Of a stretch of DNA of 64,000 bases, positions 46,911 through 59,072 are shown one piece after another; the first letter of the stretch is position 1; each line of letters begins with the position of its first letter. The position numbers were made by a program, and so were the translations under genes. The notes below the pieces were generated by a model. It worked only from the letters and a program-made list of their open reading frames with translations. It searched no databases and was not told the DNA's origin. Source of the DNA: Favolaschia claudopus (Eukaryota > Basidiomycota > Agaricomycetes > Agaricales > Mycenaceae); assembly GCA_037176885.1 (NCBI GenBank), contig JAWWNJ010000160.1, positions 1 to 64,000 on the forward strand. Reading direction: 5' to 3'.

Positions 46911-48198
46911 TTGGTTTGCTCACTGACTTATTAGATTGATCTACGAGTCACGATCGGTCTTGTCATCCTTCGAGTCGCTGCTAGATTGAACTCGATTGCT
47001 GTAGCATTTATTGTGAATAAGGTTTGTGTGAGCTCCTTGACTGGAATTCGCCTGTGTGGTGAGTCAGTCGGCTTGTATTGGTATCTGTAATGAGTTTTTA
47101 AGCAGGGGAAAATTACATCCAATTTATGAATCGAGACAGTGATTGCTATCTGAAACTCTTGTAGTCGCATAGCCAGACACATTGCATTCACGTCTTGAGT
47201 GGTAGCCAGCGGCTGCCAAATCTCAGCCTACATATGCTAAAATATAAGGCCTGAGCTGCACTGAGGTGGCCTTCACAGTATACATAGCATATCGTTCAAG
47301 CTACTGCTTGCTCTACTCTAGGTTTGCAGGAATGGACCAATGTCTGGAAGAAATCGTAAATCAAGGAAGTTGAACCGTGGGCAAATTCGGTTCAGCCCGA
47401 AGATGGCATCAATTGTGTGCGATCTTCAATTCTTCATTCCTTTCATGACAAAAGGCTCCCGATATGCCCATGCACATGTATAGAGGGCTTTTTGTAATGT
47501 TTTCACAACATGCCCTGCATACTGATTATCCCCAGCATGCTATGTACAAGTAACCCGAATCCGATATCTGATGAGCCCTCAGTGATGGGAGGCCCAGGGG
47601 TCTTGTACCTCCGGCAGAGATGGCCATCATACATCAATCACGGATTTTCTGATCTGAGGCCTGGCCAGGTTTTGTTGCCATAAACGAGATCAGCTCCTGG
47701 TATGGTGCGCGTCACTTAGTCACCGCCTCCTTTGCACTACTGCCAAATCGGCCGGAGGCCGAAATTTTTCAAAACACCCCTATTGAAGCCTGGATTTCAA
47801 CCAATTTGGGGACTTTTGAGTGGACTTTTGATTCTTTTAATTTCTTTATGCTAAATTCAATGACCTTGAGCTTCTTGAATGCATCGGAAACAATTTGAGG
47901 TTCCTTTTACCGCCAACCCTGGTAATTATTCTTCGACCAGGAAATATATGTGGCTCTCTGTACAGCCTAACGGGCCTTGAAGACATGTCGGTTAACTTGA
48001 AACTTGGATATTCTACCTCGCTAGTACAGCCTCTCCATCGATGTTCCGCCTTGGCTTGAATTTCCTGGTATAAAAAGGCTCGAGAGACTCGTAAAAATCA
48101 GTTCCCTTCCCTTTCTACTTTCCTCTCTCACACTCTCTCTCTCTCTTGACTTACAGTCGTCCTTCACTCTTTGAATCTCTCTTTCTCTTGCAGGCACC
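46911..48198. other. No recognisable gene; MITE end
   Basis: A family-D MITE left end lies at about 47703-47835 and closely matches the one at 35819. CT-rich sequence (48120-48195) just upstream of the next open frame could be a promoter/5' UTR. Confidence 0.45.
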
Positions 48199-48663
48199 AT
48201 GGCAGAACCTGGTGATCTCAATATCCCTCGCCCAGAGACTCGGTTTTCTCGCTGCACCAAGTGCGGGAGCACATCCTTTTGACCCAATGGCCCGTTTCAG
48301 TGCCAGGGAAAGGGAAGCGACCCGTTCAATTACAAACCTGGTTTGATATCGTATGTATCATGCAATTATTTGCAGAGCCTTCTCAAATCTTCACTTCAGT
48401 GCGAAGACTGCAACAAATGTCTGTGGTACAACCCTCCCACCGCCCTCCATCTCATTCCTGAAGACGTTCAAATTCGCTGCACTATCAAAAAATCAGCGAA
48501 GGAGGATGGTGACGGTGACAATTCCCTCTTCTGTCCAGTTGACGGGTGTAGGACGGCAGCGAGAACGAGCCCCGCAAGGCAAACAAAGGATGTTTGCGGC
48601 CTATCCCGCATTGCTCTGGATGCTGTAAAGCAGCGGGTGGGTGCGGCTCTTTCAGCGTCATGA
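48199..48663 (+). pseudogene. Cys-rich zinc-ribbon-like protein remnant
   Basis: ATG at 48199 follows a pyrimidine-rich leader. The frame reads RCTKCGSTSF, then one in-frame TGA, then continues to 48663 with a CEDCNKC cluster, WYNPPTALHLIPEDV and CPVDGC. Paired cysteines suggest zinc binding. I do not recognise the family with certainty; it resembles Cys-rich N-terminal regions of uncharacterised agaricomycete proteins. Whether it continues into the Ala-rich frame at 49.5-50 kb is unknown. Confidence 0.45.
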
Positions 48664-49033
48664 TGTCCTCCGAGTCGCGGTAATTGGGGCAGTACGAGTC
48701 TTGGCACACTCTGACAGGAGGAAGCAAGTGCGCAAAAGCTGCAGTGATTCATGAGAAAATTATACGACCATTAACGAAGTAGATCTACAGGTTCCGCGAC
48801 ACAGAGCTGCATCATTGTATTTTTTAATTTCCTCTTCGGTTGGTTGCACTTCAGGATGGTTCCAAATTATCTCCTTGAAAGCACCCAGCAAGTTTGAACC
48901 AAGTCAAGATTTTGTTCAGAGACAGTGGCAGCCAGGAGCTCGAGGAGACCACAGTGAAGAAAGTCTGGAGGCCGCCTCCGATCCTCGACTTGGAATTCAA
49001 TGAGCGGTCGCGCCAAGCAAGCCATGCGTAAGA

Positions 49034-50623
49034 ATGTCGTCAAGCTGTGAAACTGATATCCGACAAGCAAGGATACTGGGTTTGCGCAGCGAACAGTTGC
49101 TGGAGGCTCATAGTGAGGGAAAGGTAAGAAGGAGGGGGACGCGTCGCGTCAACGAGCTGGTTCGCACAGACGCGCCGACAGCGTGTGAATTAATTTCCTA
49201 CCCGAGCTCTCCCATCTTTCTCTCAGTTTTCTCTGGTTTTTCTCTCGCATCAATTCTACCCGAGATTCTACCCGAGTTCTCAGAGAGAATTTGTTCCCAA
49301 ACGGGTTCAGTCTTCTCCTTCTATCGGGAGTTATCTGCGCTTGCTGACCTTGTTGACAGCGGTTATGGGAGAAGAGTTGAGTTGCATCGGTTCAGACGGC
49401 CGCCGCCACGAATGTATCAGCGCCCACATCTACTCGATGTTCCCTCGTGATAGCAACAGCATGGGCACGGATGACGATGTGAATACGTCGGGAGGGGAGG
49501 ATGCCGAGGATGACGAGTTTGAGGTAGCTCGTTTACTTTTGGTGCGTGCGAGTCACCGTATTGCTTCCATGTTGCTTGAGCCAACGCCGTTTGCAGCTGT
49601 TTGCAGCCGGTTCCTTCCCCGCACTCTCTAAGTTATCTGCGTCTCGCAGCACCGCCGCACGCAACACTCGGTCAACTGCCCGCGCCGCAGCTATTCCGCA
49701 CAACACTCCACGTGCTGGCCCTTCACCGATTGCCTCAGGCACTCCGCACGCAGCCGCTGCACGCACCACTGCCGATGCCTCCGCCTCTACCCCAGACCTC
49801 TCTCATCGCACGCTCCGCGATGCCACTGCCAGCGCTGCTACTGCACGCGCCCGCCGTGTCCTCCGCGATCTTCAGGTCACCCGAGCTCGCACACGCTCGC
49901 TCTCACCCGAACCCGTCTTCACTTTGCCTAGTACACAGCAAGAAACGAACGTACAACATGATATTCCGATCTGGGTTCAATAGTTGAGTGTAATCGTTCG
50001 ATCTCCCGGCTTCATCGAAAAACCGCATGAAGAGGGTCAATCAGCTCGTCCATGGTAGCACCGCGGATTACCAGACGAGGTACAGAATCGACTCCTCGCA
50101 CTGCCCACATCATGAAGTCGCGCGTGAAATGGTTTGCGCTAAAATCGCCACGAGAGCGAGGGTTGTATGTAGTATTGTCGCTCCAGATGTGTAACGTTTG
50201 TTCTTTCCTAACTCAAAACGCAGGACCACCGACGAGGCGGTAGGGAGCGGGCTGGAGCGCGAGCTTATCCACGCAGCTTTCCAAAGGTACCTTGGGCAGG
50301 AGTCAATCTATTTCAATCGCGGGGAAGGAGATAAACTCACTCTTCGAGTATGTATTGCCCTCCTCCATTCCTGTTTCGGCAACCCAAACCTTTTTATACA
50401 AACGACTCGGCGCTCTTTGCGGGCTTCAGCACATTGTCCCACGACCGACTTTTCACTCATCTCAACCCAACAATCCATGTACGCGGTTTGGACGGAACTC
50501 AAGAGGGCTAAATATCTCTCAATTCAACCGGACTCGGACTCTTCTTACTGCCTCAAAATTGCCCACTCACCGCTATCCTGCAAAACGGTCCACTCAACCT
50601 TCAACTCGTTTGTTCAATCCTAA
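49034..50623 (+). pseudogene. Fragments of an uncharacterised protein
   Basis: Open segments occur in series: a Ser/Pro stretch at 49034-49450, an Ala/Arg/Thr-rich low-complexity segment at 49546-49983 ending IPIWVQ, and at about 50220-50345 a segment EAVGSGLERELIHAAFQRY followed by FNRGEGDKLTLR. The last piece vaguely resembles the start of HECT-like domains in mushroom proteins, but the downstream frame is broken. Splice sites such as CGCAG at about 50222 are plausible. Function unassigned. Confidence 0.3.
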
Positions 50624-51074
50624 CTGCGATTCAATCTCTACGCACTGAAGTGCGGAAGCTGAGCCTGATGTTATGTCCGATATGCTCAAATTTTCAGTTT
50701 GGCGAAAGTGCTCGTCCACTCTTCGACCACTGGAACCTAATTATTCTCTTTCGGCTAGTTCTAGGTAGACTTTTGACTTCCTCTACCTTCATTCTGCTTC
50801 CAAACATCCCCATGCAATACAACATCGCAACTACTCTGCTTGCCAACGAGTTCTTCCTTCAGTCTCTCAGACTTCTATACGACCTCCAAAAGACGTTCAT
50901 CATGTCGGACTCTCACTCCTTTCCCAACGCCGCCGCTGTTCGTCAGAGCATTGCTGTCGGTGGCAGTGTTCACCAGCCTTTTCAATGTATAAGAAGGAAA
51001 CCATATGGAGAATGACTCATCATCACACGAACTGTGATGATTCAATGATAATCAATGCTTGTCGATCATCTACG

Positions 51075-51111
51075 GCGTTGTCACGATAAGATTGCTATTC
51101 AATTGTGACAT
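51075..51111 (-). repeat. Gypsy LTR remnant and polypurine tract
   Basis: On the minus strand, AGAAGGGGGCAA (polypurine tract, 51112-51123) is followed by TGTCACAATTGAATAGC, resembling the corresponding end of the solo LTR at 8385-8976. This is the expected 3' arrangement of a gypsy element. Beyond about 50 bp the LTR similarity is lost. Confidence 0.6.
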
Positions 51112-51123
51112 TGCCCCCTTCTA

Positions 51124-52394
51124 GGATCGGCGTCCTCGCGATCGTCATGAAAAGACCCCGTCTCCGGAATAAATAATTTCCCTGTCAAATATCTCTGAGA
51201 CTCTTCTTTTGCCTTATATCTTTTGACAAGATAATCCCAGGATCCGGCGGGTAAGACTGGTAACCCCCGTATTTGGATGCCGTGCTCCTTCTAGGTAATT
51301 CTCCAGAGTTCGTTTAGCCCCTGGTAAGAGATGGCGTACTGGTTCCCATGTAGTCTGAAATTGTTGGCGGGGGTCGACCCGGACCTCGGTTTTGTCACAG
51401 TTGTAACATCATGTGCATTTCCCCACGCCCCAATGGGGAACGACACGTATGCGCGTCGGTGCTGTGGTACGCAGCGACCACCACTGTGAAGGCTTCGCAA
51501 GCCTGGGGAAGTATCGGAAGACTGCCAGCCCATAAATACACATAACTCCGTGCTACTTCACGTTTTGGGACCATATTCATCAAGTATTATTACTGTACCA
51601 TTTCATTCAATTCGTATGTCACGCGTCACAGGGCCTATTTTTTACGAATATTTTTCGTACCTGTCACGGGTCACCGAGGCCTCTTATGAATGCCCCAAAC
51701 AAGTCACAAAATCGGTGAAAATTGCCCAATAATCGAATTTTTCGCTCACACAGGCTTTTTCCCCTTCAAATGGCCTCCCGAAGTCCATTTTGATGTTTGA
51801 GTCTTGGATGTGATCTAGGTAGCTCTAGTTCCCCCTGCACTTTGGCTCATTTTCCGTGTATTTTAGCTGTGAACCACCTGAAATCAACGAAAACTCGCTT
51901 GAACCCGATTTTTCTGTGTTTCTTGCCTTCCGCTGGCCTGTAGATTCTCGGGAATGGTGGGTAAGGCAAATACTGTGCTCTGACCCATTTATGAAATTTT
52001 TAAAGGTGTCACGCTCCTTCAGAGGCATTTAAGAAAACCAAAGTTCGACTATTTGGGTCACGCGTCACAGGCGGGGAGAATTGATCGAAATGGTACAGTA
52101 TGTTCATGGAATGAGTATATTATCTTCGGGATTACGGCCCCGTCCAAAAGTCCCAGATGCTTCACAATGGTAAATATAACCCCGGCAAATGTAAATGTGG
52201 GGTTTTAGCCCTCCATACAGCCAACAAGCTCCATATTGGGCTCAAGCCAAGGCTCAAGTTGGACCGCCAAGTTTTCCGAACGACGTGTCATTTCCTTATC
52301 CGACCGTGTGAACTGGCACGTGTGTCACAGAATCCGAGGTCTTGGATGGCAGGCGCCATCAAGTTCAGACTCTATATAATAGATTTATCGACTA
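51124..52394. other. 3' region of the gypsy element, unrecognised
   Basis: No coding region is recognised. GTCACGCGTCACAGG-type motifs near 51618 and 52058 and a CAGACTCTATATA...TAGAGTCTGAC inverted pair (52365-52412) suggest another small insertion of unknown type between the chromodomain stop and the polypurine tract. Confidence 0.4.
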
Positions 52395-52766
52395 TCATAA
52401 ATCTTGTAGAGTCTGACTTGGTGAGACTAGTTCCCATGTGCGTTCTCCCAATGGATAATCCTTCCACTTGATTAAATATTGATATCCGCGTCCCTTTTTC
52501 CGGTGTTTCAATATCTCCTCCACTACGTATCTTTCTTCTCCACTGATGATCACCGGTGCAGGGAGGGCTTCCATTCGATCAGGGGGTGGTTCCACGTAAG
52601 GCGACAAGATGTTCTCGCTGAAGACCGGATGTGACTGATCCGTCTCAGGCAACCTTATCTTGTACGCCTTTTCTCCGACTTTCTCCAACACTTCATACGG
52701 GCCCAGCCGCTTATCATCAAACTTCTTAGACGGCCTGTCCGTCTTATATCCTTTGACTCCACCCAC
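52395..52766 (-). pseudogene. Gypsy integrase C-terminus with chromodomain
   Basis: The frame starts in the integrase C-terminal region (KKFDDKRLGPYEVLEKVG, KIRLPETD, HPVFSENILSPY) and runs into a chromodomain, YVVEEILKHRKKGRGYQYL then KWKDYPLGERTWE. In chromoviruses this module guides integration toward particular chromatin. It is open to its stop but is separated from the rest of the integrase by frame breaks around 52770-52940. Confidence 0.9.
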
Positions 52767-52939
52767 ACCTTATCACCACCTTTGAACACCGGAGCATCCT
52801 GCGCTTGGCATCATAGCATTTCTTCATTTTCTCTTTAGTTTTCTCAAGCGCCGCTGACGCTTCATCTCGGATCTTCCGCATCTTCCCAGCAAATCCTCCG
52901 CTGCCTCGTTCCTGGTCTCCACCGCATTCTCTATCCCCT

Positions 52940-53657
52940 TCAAGGGTGGTACCCGGTATTCAAATAGAATGGCGAAGCCTTAGTCGATGAGTTCGCTTTG
53001 TCATTATAGCAGAACTCGGCTAGCAACAGCCATTCGGCCCAGTCGGACTGCCGGTAATTCACGAAAATCCGGAGGTACTTCTCAATTTCTTGGTTCATGC
53101 GCTCGGTCTGCCCATCGGTGATTGGATGGTGAGCCGTGCTCGGGTTCATCTCAATTCCAGAATTTTGTTGAGTTCCGTAATAAATCCGGATATATACCGT
53201 TGGTCTCTGTCCGATATTATTTTTCTGGTATTCCATGGTACCTGATTACGCGGTCACGTATCAATCGTGCCATCTCCTCAGAAGTCAGGTCCATATTAGT
53301 GGCCTCGATGTGGATCATCTTGTGAAGGTGTCAACCCACACTTGGATCGCGTTGTAGCCGTTGCTGACTGGGAGTGGTCCGATGAGATCCTCTGATATGA
53401 TCTGCCAGGGTCCTTCCTCAATCTTGTGCGGGTGTAACTTGCCCTGCTTGTATCGGTTGACTCGCGACCTGGCGCAAGCTTCGCACTCCTTAATGTATTT
53501 TGCGATCCAATCGCCCGTCCTCGGCCGCCAATAATTTCGTTCAACGATCTCCCTGGTCCGGTTCTCTCCGGGATGTCCGAGCATCGCCGAGTCATGGTGC
53601 AAACCAATAATCTTATTCCCGAGGTCATCATCCGCGGAACATAAATGAGGGCTCATG
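52940..53657 (-). pseudogene. Gypsy integrase, zinc-binding and core domains
   Basis: The upper part (53656-53315) has an HHCC zinc-binding motif (GLHHDSAMLGHPG, KECEACARSR) and the first catalytic segment (ISEDLIGPLPVSNGYNAIQV, with the core Asp). The lower part (53236-52940) has [15 protein letters not shown] with the catalytic Glu region and [11 protein letters not shown]. Frame breaks around 53240-53310 separate them. The full-length family has these in one frame. Confidence 0.88.
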
Positions 53658-55295
53658 TACTATGTCTGTGGACGGGACGGAAAAAATCGCGTTTTTTCAA
53701 AACGAAAGAAGAGAAAAAAAGAGGAAAAGAGAGGGAGATTCAGGTATTTATTATGAGCCTCTCTACCTTGTTTTGTAGCCCTGAACCCGCTACACCATTG
53801 AAAACGATGCATTTTTTGGTTTCATCTGACTATCGAAGCCGTCCGTTCCGTGGAAATCCTCTGATTTCAAACCTATGTCTTTCGGAGAACATGTTGGGTA
53901 TGTGGACAATGGTCCACATAGGAGGGTAAGCTTGCTTCAGTGCGAATGGGAATTCAATATCGTAGTCGAATACGTCCAAGTCATTCATGTACAGTAGCTA
54001 ATCTTGCTAAATTCGGGCAACATCATTGGCTCAAGCAGTGTTTCGCCCGATTTGGGTAACCAACTTATTTCAGTTGACGAACCTCAGAACCGCCTCAGTA
54101 CTCAGTAAACCGCCCTCATATTCACCTTCAAAACCCTTCTACTCCTTATGAATCTGGTTGCACACTCAGTGGCCCTGTTTTTTTGGGTTATCAATTTTGA
54201 CAGCTAAAGCTTATACTCTTGCTTATACTCACTGGTACTGGATAGTGGTAAGTATATTCAAGACACTGGTAGTAGCACAAAGTCTGGTAATTCTCTTGAA
54301 GTTGCTCAAAGCATTCCCCGAGGAGGCTTTTGGGAGGCAGCCGAGGCTTGTAACTTACAATACTTGATGCTTACTGAATTCTTTCTTAAGGAGCAAGCAA
54401 CCATTGAGTATATAGGTGCTGGTAGGGTATATATATTTATTTACAGCACATGAGGTTCAAACAGGCCGATTGAACTTGGGTTGAACCCTCCTGAACCAAA
54501 GTTGAACACTCGGAAAAGCTCGGAAAAGTTCATTCGGCGCACAGTCCGAAAGTCACATGGCAATGACAGTGGCGGCTGTTCCCGAAGTCCGAGGCCACGG
54601 ACTCAGGACTCATGACAGTGCTTACAAAGCATCCGGACGGACATTTGTAAGCATCTGCATTCTGGAGCCTATACCGATGAATGGGGAAGCAAGCTTCCCC
54701 ATAATTGCCCCGAAAGACATAGGACCAGCGAATGGTTTCAAAATCCTTATCCTTTCTCTCACGTCAACGCAGGCAACTCGGCGAAGGCGTTGCAAACTGG
54801 ACCAAATGACGCGACCGCGTCGCGTCGTTCTGCTTCCCTCTCCGCCCCTCTGGTGACTGTGAAGATATTCAATCAACATGTTCTTTTCAGTAGTTGGTGA
54901 CCCTGGATCTGATGCTAATACAGATGCCCTCCTCAATAAATCAAGAACTTTGTAGGAATTTCTCGCTGGCAACACACACCTAAGTTGGAGGTGTCATCGA
55001 GTTTTCTGGCGTCGGTAAGGATTTTGTACGCCGCTTGACTATCACATTGCTATCATAGCGCTTTCTTATAACTTACCTGCAAACTTGGTTCAGTGGGCAA
55101 ACAAGATGTACAAAAAGTGACTGATCTTTCAAGTGCAGTGCTGGCTCCGTCGACTTGAATCTCTCAATTTCACTCAACCAGACATCCCGTGTAAAACTGT
55201 AAGTGATCTCAACCATTCTTTATGCTGTAAATCTTAGTCTAGATGGGCTGCCACACCTCCACTTTGGCTTCAAACCCTTGCTCCAGACTACCTTA

Positions 55296-55743
55296 GAGTC
55301 ACTCCGGCAGCGGATTTGGATTTGGATTGATGGGATTTGGAGCTGATGGGTGACGATCAGTCACCAATCAGTCACCGTTGCCAACTGATGACGGGACTGT
55401 CCCCGCCAAACTGCAGCGCATTGTCTCGTCGGCATTTTCCCGCCATCCGCTCCATTTCCCGCCGTGCCTGCGCTGGCACTTAAGAGGTCTGCTACAGCAA
55501 TAAAATTGGGCAGGCAACATATAGTAATCAAAGCACACCGTTCTCAAAATGTGCGCCGTTCTGGAGGCAAGCAATGGGCTCAATGAAGGAGCTCGTCGTC
55601 GTCGCCGTCGAGCAGGCATGTTGCAAACACAACAACGGCTAACGTCGGACATTCCGCGGACTACGTTACATACAGACATCAGTTCCACCATCAAATCCAA
55701 ATCCCATCAAATCCAGATCCTGCTCCGCTGCCGGAGTAACCCT
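55296..55743. mobile_element. MITE with CTCCGGCAGCGGA ends
   Basis: Inverted ends containing ACTCCGGCAGCGGA, followed by repeated GGATTTG/TGATGGGATTTGG motifs on both sides, and probable TA borders (55294-55295, 55744-55745). Non-coding, about 448 bp. Confidence 0.6.
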
Positions 55744-55864
55744 TATATTCCAAAAATCTCGCGATCTACTTCTCATCCCTCGCACGCCCGACTTCGAGCG
55801 GATAATATGCTGATTTGATCTGTTTTGGCGGCATGATCCCTTTCTAAGTTGTTGGTTGGAGCTA

Positions 55865-56241
55865 CAGTTGCGGCAGATCAATTTTCTTACCTTTTATGGA
55901 AATTCCAATCAAACCCGGCCTTTTCCCCTCAGAAAGATGTTAGATGGGCAATTAAAGTGCACAGAGGCAGGGAAATATCCCAAATTCAACAGAATATGCA
56001 AAAACATTAATCATTTTCCATGCATCTGCCCCACTGTTTGGACCAAGTTGTGATTCAAAAACAGCCTCTTATGGGTTGAAAATTATGCATAACTGCTCAA
56101 TTTTTTCGCATTCAGTATAAATATATACTACTCTGAGCCTATGTGCAGCTTGACACTCACTTTCATCTATTTCCAAGAGGCAAAGGTGCATTTTGATGAG
56201 AATTTCCATAAAAGGTAAGAAAATTGATCTTGCCGCAACTG
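55865..56241. mobile_element. TA-target MITE (family C), 377 bp
   Basis: Ends CAGTTGCGGCAGATCAATTT inverted over about 40 bp (through CTTACCTTTTATGGAAATTC), bordered by TA (55863-55864, 56242-56243). It shares its outer ten bases with 44372-44565. Confidence 0.85.
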
Positions 56242-56639
56242 TATGGCTGAAGGACTCATTGAGTGGGGACCTGGGACACTGTGATTTGGACACCGTCAAT
56301 ATCCGTGCATTCGTAGGCTAGAAAATTGAAATGGCTGCGAGAGGCTGATTTCTGATACCATCAACATACAAGCCAAAGAATATAAAATCAGCTTTTCATA
56401 GCACTGGTTGGCAAAAACTTCAAGATATTTTATTCATATTTCCAGACACTATATCTCAGGTAAGAATCGAGCTTACAAGATAGTGCCGGGAGCGCGATTC
56501 AAATTTCTCAACATTCACTCAACTGTTCGGGTTTGTCGGCCTTAATGGGCGTCGTCTATCCCAGGATCAAACGGAACGGCTGGCCATCTGTCAATCAGCT
56601 CGGGTGCAGTCCTATGTACATAGGCATCCACAGACATGG

Positions 56640-57153
56640 TTAATGCCTTACTTCCTTCATTCGATCAAGGATCTCCTTCTCCACGCCTTCCACCACAATC
56701 TCCTGGACGTGAAAGTACTCGGGTTTGAGAAGTGTGACGTTTTCATTGTCACCCTTCCCTCGGTCATGGTCCGCCCTGCGGGACAAGAGGTCGGCCTGAC
56801 GGTTCAGGGCTCCGGGTCGGTGCCGGAGCGTGAAGTCGTACTCGGATAGCTCCACCAAAGCTCCACTATCCATCGCGCCTGCCGTCTGTTCAGCTTCTGT
56901 GGCTTACGGAAGTTGGAGGTTCTGGTGATCCGTCAGAATCTCAAATGTTTCCCGAGCGCCCATTAAGAGCTGTCGGTACTCTTCCAACGCGAGCATTATT
57001 GCGAGCATCTCATTGTCATAGATCTCGTAATTCCGCTCGGTCTCGTTTAGTCCATGCGACTGAAACGCCACAGGTCTCCACACACCCTCCTGCTCCTGAC
57101 TGAGGACGGCACCCGTCGCTCCGTCTGACGCGTCTGCCTCTAGACGGAATTTC
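56640..57153 (-). pseudogene. Gypsy RNase H region
   Basis: On the minus strand, EADASDGATGAVLSQ (first catalytic Asp) follows directly from 57153, then NYEIYDNEMLAIM (catalytic Glu and Asp), ILTDHQN and, after a frame break near 56900, LRHRPGALNRQADLLSRR. This is the usual gypsy RNase H plus connector. It is separated from the reverse transcriptase by the insertion at 57154-58411. Confidence 0.88.
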
Positions 57154-58411
57154 GGTATGAACGAAAATCGAAAACGAAAACGCGGCTAGCTGATAATGAT
57201 CAGGCGGCCTTCCAGGCCATCAAGTCCATCAATTGCCAGCATTCAGAAACGAAAATGACCGGGCAAAGAAGCCGAAGGATTGGATTGATGTCACAGTCAC
57301 AGTATATCAATGTACGTGGTCTATTGTGTCATCGGCCGCTTGCCGAGCGCGTCCGAGTGGCTGTACCAGGTCACGCACACGGCGTGTCTTACTTAGCACT
57401 TAATTAGATCACTTCACTTCAAAATCATAAAATAGAAATTTTTACGATACCCAAGTATGAGATTCGTAGCAAACATGATACTTATAGACAAACACTAAAG
57501 GTATGTAAATAGGAAACAAGAATGGACTACATAAAGTAAACAAAAATTCTTATTTTATATTTATCTGTTAATTTGTGTTGGCTGCCGGCAGTAGCTAAGT
57601 TGCACGAGCATCTCAATTTGCGGAGGGAAAAAACGGCAATTTCGGTTATTTTTAAGTAGTAGCCGAGCATCGGAACGGGACCAACATGAGCATGTACGTG
57701 ACCGTGACCCTGGCGTCATAGAGCCGACCTTGACTTGTTCCGTGCCGACTGCTTCATTTTCGTTTCTGAACCTGCTGCCGACGGGCACCACCGGCCATCT
57801 ATCGGCTATTCTATATATAGTCGTTTTCGTTTTCGTTTCTAGTATGATAGCGGACCGAACTTCGTGACAAGTCAGATACCTAATTTGGAAATTGTTACTG
57901 TGCACTCAGTTTTCACCCAATGGTATTGAAACTGTGCAGAAATGACCATAAGAAGGAAGGACTAGAGATCCCTCGGGTCAAAAGTCTCAAAATCCACAAA
58001 ATCATTCTTCCTTCCACGGATTTCGCGCTTTCGGTCTGGGCCGAGACATAGCCGGTGGCTGTACGATTCCATCAGCGCATCCGCACCACTGAACCTTGAC
58101 CAAAACTCAACCAAAACCAGGAGATTTCTGCCATGGATGTCTGCCGGGGTCAGAGTTGAGATACTGACTAACTTTAGGCCATGGGTTTGATGCCTTTTTT
58201 ACCCGAAATCGCAAGTTAGGTACACACACTTTTGACATTTTGCGCAAAAATTTCGCGCTTTTCTAACCCTAGACTAGGGTTACTTCGTTTTCTCTAAAAT
58301 GCGAATTTTGCCTATAAACCCACCCCAAGTTTCTGCTAAATCTCAAGTTTCAAAGAATTTTGGGCAAAATTCCGGCTTGATATGAAGTTGTGTCTGCTAT
58401 CATATATACTC
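57154..58411. mobile_element. Inserted repeat with AACGAAAA ends, carrying a MITE
   Basis: Bordered by a direct repeat ACGGAATTTC (57144-57153, 58412-58421); an 8-10 bp duplication fits. Without the MITE at 57845-58402, its ends read GGTATGAACGAAAATCGAAA and the inverted TTTTCGTTTTCGTTTCTAGTATATACTC. About 700 bp of own sequence, non-coding. It separates reverse transcriptase from RNase H in the gypsy element. Confidence 0.7.
57845..58402. mobile_element. TA-target MITE (family B), 558 bp
   Basis: Starts TGATAGCGGACCGAACTTCG and ends with the diverged inverted copy ..CTGCTATCA; TA on both sides (57843-57844, 58403-58404). Near-identical over its whole length to 62943-63506. The centre holds the palindrome AACCCTAGACTAGGGTT. 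Confidence 0.85.
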
Positions 58412-59072
58412 ACGGAATTTCCCATCGTCCGTTGGCAACGCCAACACCACGTCATCCGCAATACGGTCCTTCAGCGCCTGGAAGGCCGCCTTCTGCTCCG
58501 GTCCCCAGGACCATCCTCCCTTTCTGGTTAACTTAGTTAACGGTTTGGCGGCCTCGCTGAAGGCGCGCACAAACCGGCGGTCGAAGTACACAAATCCCAA
58601 GAACGCTTGAACCTGTTTCACGTTCTTTGGTTCCGGCCACTCCATGATCCCATTTTGACTGGATCCATCCGCATGGAATTGTGAGAAATAATCACATTGA
58701 GGTACTCTATCTCTGTTTTTTCAAAATCGCATTTTTCTGGTTTTAAATATAATTTATGTTTTTGGAGAGTTTCCAGTACTCTTTTTGTGATTATGCGGTG
58801 CTCCTCCAGAGTATCGGTGAAAGTTAAAATATCATCGAGGTAGACTACCACATGACCCTCATTGATGAGATCTCTAAGGATGTTGTTCATCATGGTTTGG
58901 AACGTGGCGGGTGAGTTAGTCAGCCCGAAGAACATCACGAGCGGCTCGAATAGCCCTCGGTTGTTGCGGAATGCCGCTTTCCACTCGTCACCCTCTCTGA
59001 TGCGGACATTGTTATATCCCCAGCGTATGTCTAGCTTAGAGAATATCTTTGCCCCTCGGAGCTTATTGACTA
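58412..59072 (-). pseudogene. Gypsy reverse transcriptase, palm to connection
   Basis: Contains KLDIRWGYNNVRIREGDEWK, FGLTNSPATFQTMMN and the YLDD active-site box in VVYLDDIL (about 58845). After a one-base shift near 58640 come QAFLGFVYFDRRFV and WSWGPEQKAAFQALKD. The first half of the palm lies across the MITE at 59073-59514. Confidence 0.9.

Larger units (their letters stand above)
53660..56638. other. Unclassified segment interrupting the gypsy element
   Basis: About 3 kb between integrase and RNase H. Its margins carry inverted TATGTCTGTGGA/TCCACAGACAT, hinting at an inserted element, but no target duplication was found. It contains two MITEs (55296-55743, 55865-56241) and no recognised gene. 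Confidence 0.5.

Noticed and set aside
53660..56638. Single defined transposon
   Set aside because: Short inverted margins are present but no target duplication or transposase, so it is left unclassified.
57340..57380. Possible Ser/Leu tRNA D-arm (GCCGAGCGCGTCCGAGTGGC)
   Set aside because: No matching anticodon or T arm, and it lies inside an inserted repeat.
58265..58285. AACCCTA/TAGGGTT resembling telomeric repeat
   Set aside because: It is a single palindrome in the centre of the family-B MITE and recurs only in its copies.
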